A stretch of 64,000 nucleotides of DNA, taken from positions 3,038,001-3,102,000 of the forward strand of contig NZ_LT629695.1 in NCBI RefSeq assembly GCF_900099705.1. The letters are read 5' to 3'. The stretch comes from Agrococcus jejuensis. GTDB taxonomy: Bacteria > Actinomycetota > Actinomycetes > Actinomycetales > Microbacteriaceae. Shown in pieces: positions 43,844-51,620 of this stretch. The notes under the pieces are model-generated. The model was given only the letters and a program-made list of their open reading frames with translations, did not search any database and had not been told where the DNA came from. The stretch's first letter is position 1, and each line of letters starts with the position of its first letter. The translations under genes were made by a program, and so were the position numbers.

Positions 43844-44479
43844 ATGTTCTCTCGTACCGATGCCCCTGCGCGCCGCACGCGGACGCGCGGCATCGTCTCG
43901 ATCGCTGCGCTCGTCGCCGCGAGCGCCTTCGTGGCCGTCTCGATCGTCGACCCGAACGTCGCGTCGTACGCCGAGGACAGCGGCCTCGCGAGCGAGAACC
44001 AGCTCGCGCAGGGCATCGGCGAGGTCACGGGCTCCGGCGACGCCGTGCAGCGCGACGACCTCGTCGTCGAGAGCCCCACGCCGACCCCGACGCCCACACC
44101 GACGCCGACGGCCGCGGCATCCACCGGATCCTCGTCGGCCTCGACCTACGTGCTGCCAGCCGTCGCCGCACCCGACCCGGGCTCGGCGCAGGCCATCGCC
44201 CGCGACATGGTGCTCGCGCGCGGCTGGGGCGACGATCAATACCAGTGCCTCTACCTGCTGTGGCAGCGCGAGTCGAACTGGAACGTCTACGCCCACAACG
44301 TCTCGAGCGGTGCGTACGGCATCCCGCAGTCGCTGCCCGGCTCGAAGATGGCCACGGCGGGCGCCGACTGGCAGACGAACCCCGCCACGCAGATCACGTG
44401 GGGCCTCGGCTACATCGCCGGCCGCTACTCCACGCCCTGCGGCGCGTGGGCGCATTCGCAGTCCGTCGGCTGGTACTGA
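43844..44479 (+). CDS. Secreted transglycosylase/lysozyme-like protein
   Basis: A 211-residue exported protein. A single hydrophobic segment at residues ~16-36 is a signal peptide or anchor. A PTPTPTPTPT linker precedes a C-terminal domain of ~95 residues with lysozyme-like features: LYLLWQRESNWNVYAHN holds the likely catalytic Glu, then GAYGIPQSLPGSKM and ITWGLGYIAGRYSTPCGAW. This resembles the resuscitation/transglycosylase-like domains of Microbacteriaceae. A TAGTCT box lies 8 nt before the ATG. Target is presumably peptidoglycan. Confidence 0.82.
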   Translation: MFSRTDAPARRTRTRGIVSIAALVAASAFVAVSIVDPNVASYAEDSGLASENQLAQGIGEVTGSGDAVQRDDLVVESPTPTPTPTPTPTAAASTGSSSASTYVLPAVAAPDPGSAQAIARDMVLARGWGDDQYQCLYLLWQRESNWNVYAHNVSSGAYGIPQSLPGSKMATAGADWQTNPATQITWGLGYIAGRYSTPCGAWAHSQSVGWY

Positions 44480-44483
44480 GGCC

Positions 44484-44768
44484 GTGGCCGGGCGCAGGCC
44501 CAGGCGTTGTCCGACCGATCACGTGCCGCTCGACGTCGACCGCATCCTGCTCGGCTCCCTGCGCACCGAGACCCGCATGGGGTTCGCCTGGAAGGTGCAG
44601 CCGATGAGCGCGTCGAACGCGCAGAAGGCGTACCGGTGCCCGGGCTGCGAGCAGCTCGTCGAGCCCGGCACGGCGCACGTCGTCGTCTGGCGCGACGACA
44701 GCCTGTTCGGCGACCGCGCGGTCGAGGACCGTCGGCACTGGCACAGCGCCTGCTGGCGCATCGCCTGA
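44484..44768 (+). CDS. Small Cys/His-containing actinobacterial protein
   Basis: A 94-residue protein with a probable zinc-binding module: YRCPGCEQLVEPGTAHVVVW supplies a CxxC, and DRRHWHSACW supplies a His-His-Cys group. The N-terminus is Arg-rich (MAGRRPRRCP). This layout matches a small conserved actinobacterial family of unknown function, sometimes loosely called ATP/GTP-binding. The GTG at 44484 starts 4 nt after the preceding stop, with GAGG overlapping that stop, so it is probably coupled to the transglycosylase gene. GTG 44523 is an alternative start. Confidence 0.75.
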   Translation: MAGRRPRRCPTDHVPLDVDRILLGSLRTETRMGFAWKVQPMSASNAQKAYRCPGCEQLVEPGTAHVVVWRDDSLFGDRAVEDRRHWHSACWRIA

Positions 44769-44819
44769 CGCCGACGGAGCACGAGCGCGTCGGAGCGCAC
44801 GAGCGCCCGCAGGGGAGCG

Positions 44820-45887
44820 CTAGAGCGCGTCCTGGCGTGGGATGACGACTTCCTTGAGGATGAGCTGGATCGCCGCGGCGACCGGGATGGCGACGAGCGC
44901 GCCGAGGATGCCGAGCAGCGTGCCGCCCGTGAGGGCCGCGAGCACGACGACGACACCCGGCACCTTCACGGCGCGGTTCATGATCTGCGGGCTCAGCACG
45001 TACGCCTCGAACTGCATGTAGACCGCGTAGTAGATCGCGACGGGCAGCGCCGTCTGCGGGCCGTCGAGCAGCAGCACGAGCAGCGAGATCGTGACCGAGG
45101 CCGTGATGGTGCCGACGAGCGGGATCGTCGAGGCGAGGAAGGCGATGAACGCGTAGACGACGGCGAGCTCGGAGCCGACGATCGACAGCATGACGAACGA
45201 CAGGATGCCGTTGCAGAGGCCGAGCGCGAACTGGCCCGTGACGAACTTGCCGACCGCCGACATGATCTGCTCGGCGATGCGGATGAACGTGGGGCGCTTC
45301 GACGCGGGCACGAGGCGGTACATCGCCGACTTCAGCGCGGGCAGCGAGCCCATGAAGTAGAGCATGAGCACGAGCACGATGAAGCCGCCGAAGAGCGCGG
45401 CGACCGTGGCGCCGACTGCGCCGATGACGGTCGTGACGACGCTGCCGAGCTGCGGCGGCAGCGACGCGTACGTGTTGGGGTCCTGCAGCGCCTGCAGGGT
45501 GTCGTCGATCATGCCCTGCCAGTCGACGCCCGGGAACGTCGTCTGCGCCCAGTCGAGCACGTCGTCGAGCAGGCCGGCCTGGAACGTCGCGACGACGCCC
45601 TGGATCAGCGTCGAGAACTGGTCGACGATGCGCGGCACGATGAGGAAGACGATGCCGACGAACGCGCCGAGGATGGCGACGATGACCGTGAGCACCGCGA
45701 GCCACCTTGGGAAGCGGTGGCGCGTGAGGAACTGCACGATCGGGTCGACGCCGAGGGCGAGGAAGATCGCGGCGAAGGCGTAGACGAGCACGGACGAGAT
45801 CTGCCCGACCGCACCGGCGATCGCGATCGCCAGCAGCACGCCGAGCCCGCCGAGCAGGCCGATCTGGAATGCACCCTTCACCCTCAT
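44820..45887 (-). CDS. AI-2E/PerM family permease
   Basis: A 355-residue integral membrane protein with about eight helices. Family texts are DPIVQFLTRHRFPRWLAVL, the helix-rich IVGSELAVVYAFIAFLAST region with PLVGTITA, and EAYVLSPQIMNRAVKVPGVV. Characterised members include AI-2 exporters and Na+/H+ antiporters, so the substrate cannot be set. TATGCT ends 6 nt before the ATG with GGCGGG between, giving a probable leaderless start. It converges with the small Cys/His gene and diverges from the next gene. Confidence 0.88.
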   Translation of the reverse strand: MRVKGAFQIGLLGGLGVLLAIAIAGAVGQISSVLVYAFAAIFLALGVDPIVQFLTRHRFPRWLAVLTVIVAILGAFVGIVFLIVPRIVDQFSTLIQGVVATFQAGLLDDVLDWAQTTFPGVDWQGMIDDTLQALQDPNTYASLPPQLGSVVTTVIGAVGATVAALFGGFIVLVLMLYFMGSLPALKSAMYRLVPASKRPTFIRIAEQIMSAVGKFVTGQFALGLCNGILSFVMLSIVGSELAVVYAFIAFLASTIPLVGTITASVTISLLVLLLDGPQTALPVAIYYAVYMQFEAYVLSPQIMNRAVKVPGVVVVLAALTGGTLLGILGALVAIPVAAAIQLILKEVVIPRQDAL

Positions 45888-46018
45888 CCCGCCAGCATAG
45901 GTGGCGCATGCCGGGTGCTCGGCGCATGCCGACTGGAACGCGCCGGTGGCCCTCGGGTACCCTGGATGGTCGGACGTGCGCGGCTCGACGGATCGGTCGC
46001 CGCGCGGAGGGAACCTGC

Positions 46019-47938
46019 ATGCGATATCTGCTCTCGGTGATCAGCCTCGTGCTCGCCGTGGCCTGCTTCGCGCTCGCCATCGGCCAGCGCACGATCTGGG
46101 CACCGCCGCAGACGATCACCGAGCAGCTGCAGCAGGCGGTCGACTCGCCCGTCGTGGTGCTCGGCGGCGACGTGCTCGCGACCCATGAGGGTCGCCAGAC
46201 CATCACGATCACGGGCGACGGCGCCATCACGGCCGTCGTCGGCCGCACGAGCGACGTGCTCGGCTGGATCGGCGAGGCCGACCACGCCGTCGTCGTCGAC
46301 CAGGACGGCGAGCTCGGGCTCGACGTGACGAACGGCGGCGAGGAGTCGGTGCCCGCCATCGCGGGCAGCGACCTGTGGGTGCAGGAGGCGACGGGCGAGG
46401 GCGAGGTCTCCCTCGAGCTCGCTGCGCCGCTCGACTACTCGGTCGCGATCGTGTCCGACGGCACGGCCGCCGCCCCGAGCGACATCCGCGTCGAATGGCC
46501 CAACGAGCGCTCCATGCCGTTCTTCGGTCCCCTCATGACCGCGGGCTTCGTGCTCGCTGCCCTCGCGCTGCTCCTGCTGCTGCTCGCGGTGCGCAGGCAC
46601 CGCAGGCACCGCGGCCCGCAGCGACGCCTGTCGCCGGCGCCGTCGCGTCGTGAGCGGCGCGAGATCCAGCGCGGTGCGAAGCGCGGCCTGCCCGTCGCGC
46701 CGCCGCAGCAGGCGATCGAGGCCGGCTCGGCACCCGATCCCGATGACGCCGCCTCCGGCGAGACGGCGACCGACGCGTCGACGACCGGCGAGACGCCGGC
46801 CACCGACGCACCCGAGACGCCCGCCGACGACGCCCGCCGCACCGAGCGCCGCGCGACCCCGCGCCGCCGCGCGACGCTGCGCCGTGTCCGCCTCGTCGTG
46901 CCCATCGCGATGGGCGCCGCGCTGCTCACGGGCTGCGGCCCGCAGTACTGGCCCGACCTCGCGCAGCCCTCGGCGACGCCGTCGGGCTCGCCCGAGCCGA
47001 CGAGCCTCGAGGACACGCTGCCGCCGGCCGCCGTGACCGTGCGCCAGTTCGAGCGCATCCTCGCCGACACCCGCGAGGTCGTCGCGCAGGCCGACTCGAC
47101 GCTCGACGCGAACCTCGCAGCAGAGCGCCTCGGCGGCCCGCAGCTCGACGCGCGCACCGTCAACTACACGGTGCGCGGGCAGGACGGGAGCATCGCCGCC
47201 GCGACGGGCATCCCCGACGGCGACATCCAGCTGCTGCTGCCGCAGCAGAGCGAGGTCTGGCCGCGCTCGGTCATGGCCGTCGTCGGCTGGCAGGACGAGA
47301 CGCAGGCGCAGTCGGCGCTCGTCTTCGTGCAGGACTCGCCGCGCGAGGACTACCGCCTCGTCTACCAGTTCCGTCTCGAGTCGGGCAACCAGCTCACCGG
47401 CGCCTCCGCCGACGTCGGCGCACCGGGCCTCCCGGCGAACACGCCGCTGCTCGAGGTCGCGCCCGAGTCCATCGCCGCGGCGTACGGCGACGTGCTCATC
47501 AGCGGCCCCAACTCGTCGTGGGCGCCGCGGTTCCCCGCCGAGAACGACTCGCTGCAGGAGCAGGTCGGCTACGACGACAAGCAGGAGACGCTCGCGCTCG
47601 AGACGAGCCAGACGGTCGACATGACGTTCGCCGACGCCGAGGACGACCAGGCACCCGTGACGCTCGTCGCGGACGCCGACGGCGGCGCGTACGTCGCGAC
47701 GTCGTTCGTCGAGTCGACCACGTCGATCCCGCGCGAGGAGGGCGTCACTGTGCGCCCCGGCGTGGGCGCCCAGACGGCGCTGTCGCCCGTCGAGAGCTCG
47801 ACGACCGGCCTCACGGCCTCGTACCAGATCCAGGCGCTGTTCTACGTGCCGCCGAAGTCCGACGACGGCTCCGAGCAGCCGCTCGTGCTGCTCGGCTACG
47901 CCTACGCGCTCATCGACGTCCAGGAGGTCCAGGGATGA
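46019..47938 (+). CDS. Large conserved membrane protein with an internal lipobox-like segment
   Basis: A 639-residue protein of unknown function. An N-terminal hydrophobic segment (1-24) and a second at ~168-190 bracket a ~140-residue extracytoplasmic domain. Then comes a basic, disordered stretch (~190-285) and a third hydrophobic segment ending MGAALLTGCGPQYW, where Cys306 sits in a lipobox-like context. The last ~330 residues are a globular domain after a Pro/Ser linker. It looks like a membrane protein fused to a lipoprotein-like half. GGAGGG precedes the ATG. It overlaps the thioredoxin gene (ATGA). Confidence 0.78.
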   Translation: MRYLLSVISLVLAVACFALAIGQRTIWAPPQTITEQLQQAVDSPVVVLGGDVLATHEGRQTITITGDGAITAVVGRTSDVLGWIGEADHAVVVDQDGELGLDVTNGGEESVPAIAGSDLWVQEATGEGEVSLELAAPLDYSVAIVSDGTAAAPSDIRVEWPNERSMPFFGPLMTAGFVLAALALLLLLLAVRRHRRHRGPQRRLSPAPSRRERREIQRGAKRGLPVAPPQQAIEAGSAPDPDDAASGETATDASTTGETPATDAPETPADDARRTERRATPRRRATLRRVRLVVPIAMGAALLTGCGPQYWPDLAQPSATPSGSPEPTSLEDTLPPAAVTVRQFERILADTREVVAQADSTLDANLAAERLGGPQLDARTVNYTVRGQDGSIAAATGIPDGDIQLLLPQQSEVWPRSVMAVVGWQDETQAQSALVFVQDSPREDYRLVYQFRLESGNQLTGASADVGAPGLPANTPLLEVAPESIAAAYGDVLISGPNSSWAPRFPAENDSLQEQVGYDDKQETLALETSQTVDMTFADAEDDQAPVTLVADADGGAYVATSFVESTTSIPREEGVTVRPGVGAQTALSPVESSTTGLTASYQIQALFYVPPKSDDGSEQPLVLLGYAYALIDVQEVQG

Positions 47939-48885
47939 CCGATCGTCTGCCCGCGTCGATGGCCGGCGCCGTCGACCTCTCCGGCCTCGCGGCGCGCCAC
48001 GCGCGTCCGGCGGCACCGCAGCAGGCAGCACCCGCCGACGGCACCGCGGCACCGCAGGGCGGCGTCGGCGTGATCGTCGACGTCGGCGACGCCGACTTCG
48101 CGCAGATCGTCGAGCTGTCGCGCACCGTGCCCGTCGTCATCGACATCTGGGCCGAGTGGTGCGGGCCGTGCAAGCAGCTCACGCCGATCCTCGAGCGGCT
48201 CGTGACCGAGTACGCGGGCCGCATCGTGCTCGCGAAGGTCGACGCCGACCAGAACCCGCAGCTCGTGCAGGCGTTCCAGGCGCAGTCGATCCCGACCGTC
48301 GCCGCCGTCATCGGCGGCCGACCCGCCGCGCTCTTCACGGGCGCGATCCCCGAGGCGCAGGTCGTCGACGTGCTCGAGCAGGTGCTCGCGTTCGCGGCCC
48401 AGGAGGGCGTCACCGGCCGCCTGCCCGTCGGCGAGCCGGGCGAGCCGCCCGAGGAGCCCGCGGAGCCGCCGCTGCCGCCGCTGCACCAGGAGGCGCACGA
48501 CGCGCTCGACCGCGGCGACCTCGCCGCGGCAATCGACGCGTTCGAGCGGGCGATCGTCGCGAACCCGCGTGACGGCGAGGCCGTCGCGGGCCTGGCGAAC
48601 GTGCGGCTGCTCGAGCGCCTGCAGGGCACGACGGCCGACGGCATCCGCCAGGCGGCCGCCGAGGCACCCGACGACGTCGCGGCGCAGATGCTCGTCGCCG
48701 ACCTCGACGTCTCGGGCGGTCACGTCGACGACGCGTTCGCGCGCCTGCTCGACCTCGTCGCGGCGACGACGGGGGAGCAGCGCCAGGACGTGCGCCTGCG
48801 CCTCGTCGACCTCTTCGAGATCGTCGGCGCCGACGACCCGCGCGTCGGTGCGGCGCGTCGCCGCCTGACGACGCTGCTCTACTGA
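47935..48885 (+). CDS. Thioredoxin-TPR protein (CnoX/YbbN-like)
   Basis: A 316-residue protein. Residues ~50-155 form a thioredoxin fold with active site WAEWCGPCKQL and the cis-Pro loop QSIPTVAAVIGG. A Pro/Glu linker (about 165-180) leads to TPR-like helices (AHDALDRGDLAAAIDAFERA, then AGLANVRLLERL). E. coli CnoX uses this layout as a redox-aware chaperone partner; here the CxxC is kept, so redox activity is possible. It is translationally coupled to the upstream membrane protein, suggesting a joint envelope or stress role. Confidence 0.9.
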   Translation: MTDRLPASMAGAVDLSGLAARHARPAAPQQAAPADGTAAPQGGVGVIVDVGDADFAQIVELSRTVPVVIDIWAEWCGPCKQLTPILERLVTEYAGRIVLAKVDADQNPQLVQAFQAQSIPTVAAVIGGRPAALFTGAIPEAQVVDVLEQVLAFAAQEGVTGRLPVGEPGEPPEEPAEPPLPPLHQEAHDALDRGDLAAAIDAFERAIVANPRDGEAVAGLANVRLLERLQGTTADGIRQAAAEAPDDVAAQMLVADLDVSGGHVDDAFARLLDLVAATTGEQRQDVRLRLVDLFEIVGADDPRVGAARRRLTTLLY

Positions 48886-48892
48886 GCGCGGC

Positions 48893-49399
48893 CTAGGCGC
48901 TGCGGCCCGCGAACGCCGCGAGCCTGCCGTACGCATCCGCGTCGGCAGCGGGCTCGACGGCGGGAGCGAACGCCGAGCCGCGCCGCTCGTCGGTGAGGTT
49001 CGCCGAGACGAACGCGAGGCCGCGCTCGGCCGCGGCCGGGTCGAGGTCGCTCGTCGACGTGCCCGTCGCTGCCGCGAGGTCCCACGCGTGCGTCGCGAGC
49101 TCGCCGAGCTGCCAGTCGACCTGGGCGTCGAGGCCGTCGGCGTAGGCGGCGCGCAGGTCGTCCGCTGCCTCGGCGAACGCGGCCGCGCGGTCGTCGTTCG
49201 TCGCCGTCGCGGCCGCCCAGTCGACCTCCTCGCCGCGCATCCCCGCGGCGAAGTTGCGCAGGTCGACGACGAGGTGGTCGACGAGCGCGCCGGCATCCCA
49301 CTCGGCGCACGGCGTCGCCGCATGCCAGTCGTCGACCGCGCCGATCATGCGCTGCAGGTCGTGCAGCAGTCCGTCGAGGGTCGCGTCGATCGTCGTCAT
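48893..49399 (-). CDS. TIGR03086-type DinB/maleylpyruvate-isomerase-like protein
   Basis: A 168-residue four-helix protein of the DinB/MDMPI superfamily, many of whose actinobacterial members are mycothiol-dependent or metal-binding. Texts include PCAEWDAGALVDHLV (with a ligand His) and WQLGELATHAWDLAAATG (with HAWDL, the second His), as in TIGR03086 proteins. A third metal histidine is not obvious. CAGCAT ends 6 nt before the ATG. It converges with the thioredoxin-TPR gene. Substrate unknown. Confidence 0.82.
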   Translation of the reverse strand: MTTIDATLDGLLHDLQRMIGAVDDWHAATPCAEWDAGALVDHLVVDLRNFAAGMRGEEVDWAAATATNDDRAAAFAEAADDLRAAYADGLDAQVDWQLGELATHAWDLAAATGTSTSDLDPAAAERGLAFVSANLTDERRGSAFAPAVEPAADADAYGRLAAFAGRSA

Positions 49400-49466
49400 G
49401 CCGCGATGCTGCACCCGACCGCCGACGCGGCGCCAGCCCTTGGCGCGACGTCGGCGGTCGTGTGCG

Positions 49467-51620
49467 TCAGCGAGCGGGCGTGAGGAGCAGACCGGCGAGT
49501 GGCGGGATCGTGAGCGTCGCAGACGCCGGACGGCCGCCGAACGCCTCGTCGGTGGCGTGCACCGTGCCGAGGTTGCCGACGCCCGAGCCGCCGTACTCCG
49601 TCGCATCCGAGTTCACGAGCTCCGTCCACGCGCCAGCCTCGGGCAGGCCGATGCGGTAGTCGTGCACGGGCTTGCCCGAGAAGTTGTGGATCGCCGCGAT
49701 CGGCCGGCCGTCGTGACCGTGGCGCAGGAACGCCACGACGTTGTCGGACGAGTTGCCGCCGTCGATCCACTCGAAGCCCGCGGGCTCGGAGTCGCGACCC
49801 CAGAGCGCCTCGTGCTCGCGGTAGACCCGGTTGAGGCGCCCCACGAGTCGCAGGAGGCACTGGTGCGCCGGCTGGTCGAGGATCCACCAGTCGAGGCCGC
49901 GCGCCTCGCTCCACTCGCTCGGCTGCCCGAACTCCTGCCCCATGAAGAGCAGCTGCTTGCCGGGATGCGCCCACATGAACGTGAGGTACGCGCGCACCGA
50001 CGCGAGCTGCTGCCAGTGGTCGCCGGGCATCTTGCCCAGCAGCGAGCCCTTGCCGTGCACGACCTCGTCGTGGCTGATCGGCAGCGTGAACGCCTCCGAG
50101 AACGCGTAGAGGAACGAGAAGGTGATGTCGTGGTGGTGGTGCGACCGGTACATGGGGTCGACCTGCATGTACCGGAGCGTGTCGTGCATCCAGCCCATGT
50201 TCCACTTGAGCCCGAAGCCGAGCCCGCCCTGGTCGGTCGGCCGGGTGACGCCCGGCCACGACGTCGACTCCTCGGCGATCATCACGATGCCGGGGCAGCG
50301 CTTGTACGCGGTGGCGTTGACCTCCTGCAGCAGCGAGATCGCCTCGAGGTTCTCGCGCCCGCCGTGCTCGTTGGGCAGCCACTGCCCCTCGGCGCGCGAG
50401 TAGTCGAGGTAGAGCATCGATGCGACGGCGTCGACGCGCAGGCCGTCGACGTGGAACTCCTCGAGCCAGAACACCGCGTTCGCGACGAGGAAGTTGCGCA
50501 CCTCGCTGCGACCGAAGTCGAAGACGTTCGTGCCCCAGTCGAGCTGCTCGCCGCGGCGGGGGTCGCCGTGCTCGAACAGCGGCGTGCCGTCGAAGCGCGC
50601 GAGCGCCCACTCGTCCTTCGGGAAGTGCGCGGGCACCCAGTCGACGATGACGCCGTAGCCGGCGCCGTGCAGGCGGTCGACGAGGTACTTGAGGTCGTCG
50701 GGATGCCCGAACCGGCTCGTCGGCGCGTAGTAGCCCGTGACCTGGTAGCCCCACGAGCCGCCGAACGGATGCTCTGCGAGCGGCAGGAACTCGACGTGCG
50801 TGAAGCCCGTCTCGTCGAGGTAGGCGATGAGCGGATCGGCCATCTCACGGTACGAGAGGCCGGGGCGCCACGAGCCGAAGTGCAGCTCGTACACCGACAT
50901 GGGGCCCGTGTGCGGGTCGGACTGCGCGCGAGCGTGCATCCACTCGTCGTCGCTCCACTCGAACGTCGAGACGCCCGTCTTCGACGCCGTCGCGGGCGGC
51001 ACCTCGGTGAAGCGCGCGAACGGGTCGGCGCGGCGCACCCAGCCGTCGTGCGTGAGCAGCTCGTACTTGTACGCGTCGCCGGGGCCGACGCCGGGCACGA
51101 AGAGCTCCCAGATGCCGCTCGCGCCCATCGAGCGCATCGCGTGCATCGTGCCGTCCCAGCCGTTGGCGTCGCCGATGACGCGCGCCGCGCGCGCATTGGG
51201 CGCCCAGACCGCGAACGACGTGCCCGCGACGCCCTGGTGCTCGCGCACGTGGCTGCCCAGCACCTCCCACGCCTGCTCGTGCCTGCCCTCGTGCCACAGG
51301 TGCGCGTCGAGCTCGCCGACGGTCGGCAGGAAGCGGTACGGATCCTCGGCCTCGTGGCCGACGCCGTCGTCGTACGTCGTGCGCACGCGGTACGGCACGA
51401 CGGGGCCGGGCACGGTGCCCTCCCACACCCCGTGGGCGACGTGCGTGAGCGGCACGGCATCCGCGCCCTCGGGCAGCGCCTCGACGGTGCGGGCGAGCCT
51501 GCGCACGACGCGCACGACGTGGTCGTCGCCGTCGGGATGCGCGCCCAGCAGGTCGTGCGGCGCGGGGTGCGAGCCGACGCTGAGCTGCTCGAGCGTGGCG
51601 TCGTCGATCGTCGTCGTCAT
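49467..51620 (-). CDS. glgB: 1,4-alpha-glucan branching enzyme GlgB
   Basis: A 717-residue GH13 enzyme that makes alpha-1,6 branches in glycogen. N-terminal CBM48-like modules precede the catalytic barrel. Catalytic residues: the nucleophile Asp in GLRVDAVASMLYLDYSR, the acid Glu in MIAEESTSWPG and the third Asp in LPISHDEVVHGKGSL. YELHFGSWR and WVPAHFPKD are family landmarks. The ATG overlaps the glgE stop (ATGA). Branching keeps GlgE-made linear chains soluble, matching its place directly after glgE. Confidence 0.96.
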   Translation of the reverse strand: MTTTIDDATLEQLSVGSHPAPHDLLGAHPDGDDHVVRVVRRLARTVEALPEGADAVPLTHVAHGVWEGTVPGPVVPYRVRTTYDDGVGHEAEDPYRFLPTVGELDAHLWHEGRHEQAWEVLGSHVREHQGVAGTSFAVWAPNARAARVIGDANGWDGTMHAMRSMGASGIWELFVPGVGPGDAYKYELLTHDGWVRRADPFARFTEVPPATASKTGVSTFEWSDDEWMHARAQSDPHTGPMSVYELHFGSWRPGLSYREMADPLIAYLDETGFTHVEFLPLAEHPFGGSWGYQVTGYYAPTSRFGHPDDLKYLVDRLHGAGYGVIVDWVPAHFPKDEWALARFDGTPLFEHGDPRRGEQLDWGTNVFDFGRSEVRNFLVANAVFWLEEFHVDGLRVDAVASMLYLDYSRAEGQWLPNEHGGRENLEAISLLQEVNATAYKRCPGIVMIAEESTSWPGVTRPTDQGGLGFGLKWNMGWMHDTLRYMQVDPMYRSHHHHDITFSFLYAFSEAFTLPISHDEVVHGKGSLLGKMPGDHWQQLASVRAYLTFMWAHPGKQLLFMGQEFGQPSEWSEARGLDWWILDQPAHQCLLRLVGRLNRVYREHEALWGRDSEPAGFEWIDGGNSSDNVVAFLRHGHDGRPIAAIHNFSGKPVHDYRIGLPEAGAWTELVNSDATEYGGSGVGNLGTVHATDEAFGGRPASATLTIPPLAGLLLTPAR

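Noticed and set aside
44080..44110. PTPTPT repeat as an assembly or slippage artefact
   Set aside because: The reading frame stays open on both sides and Pro/Thr linkers are normal between a signal peptide and a wall-active domain.
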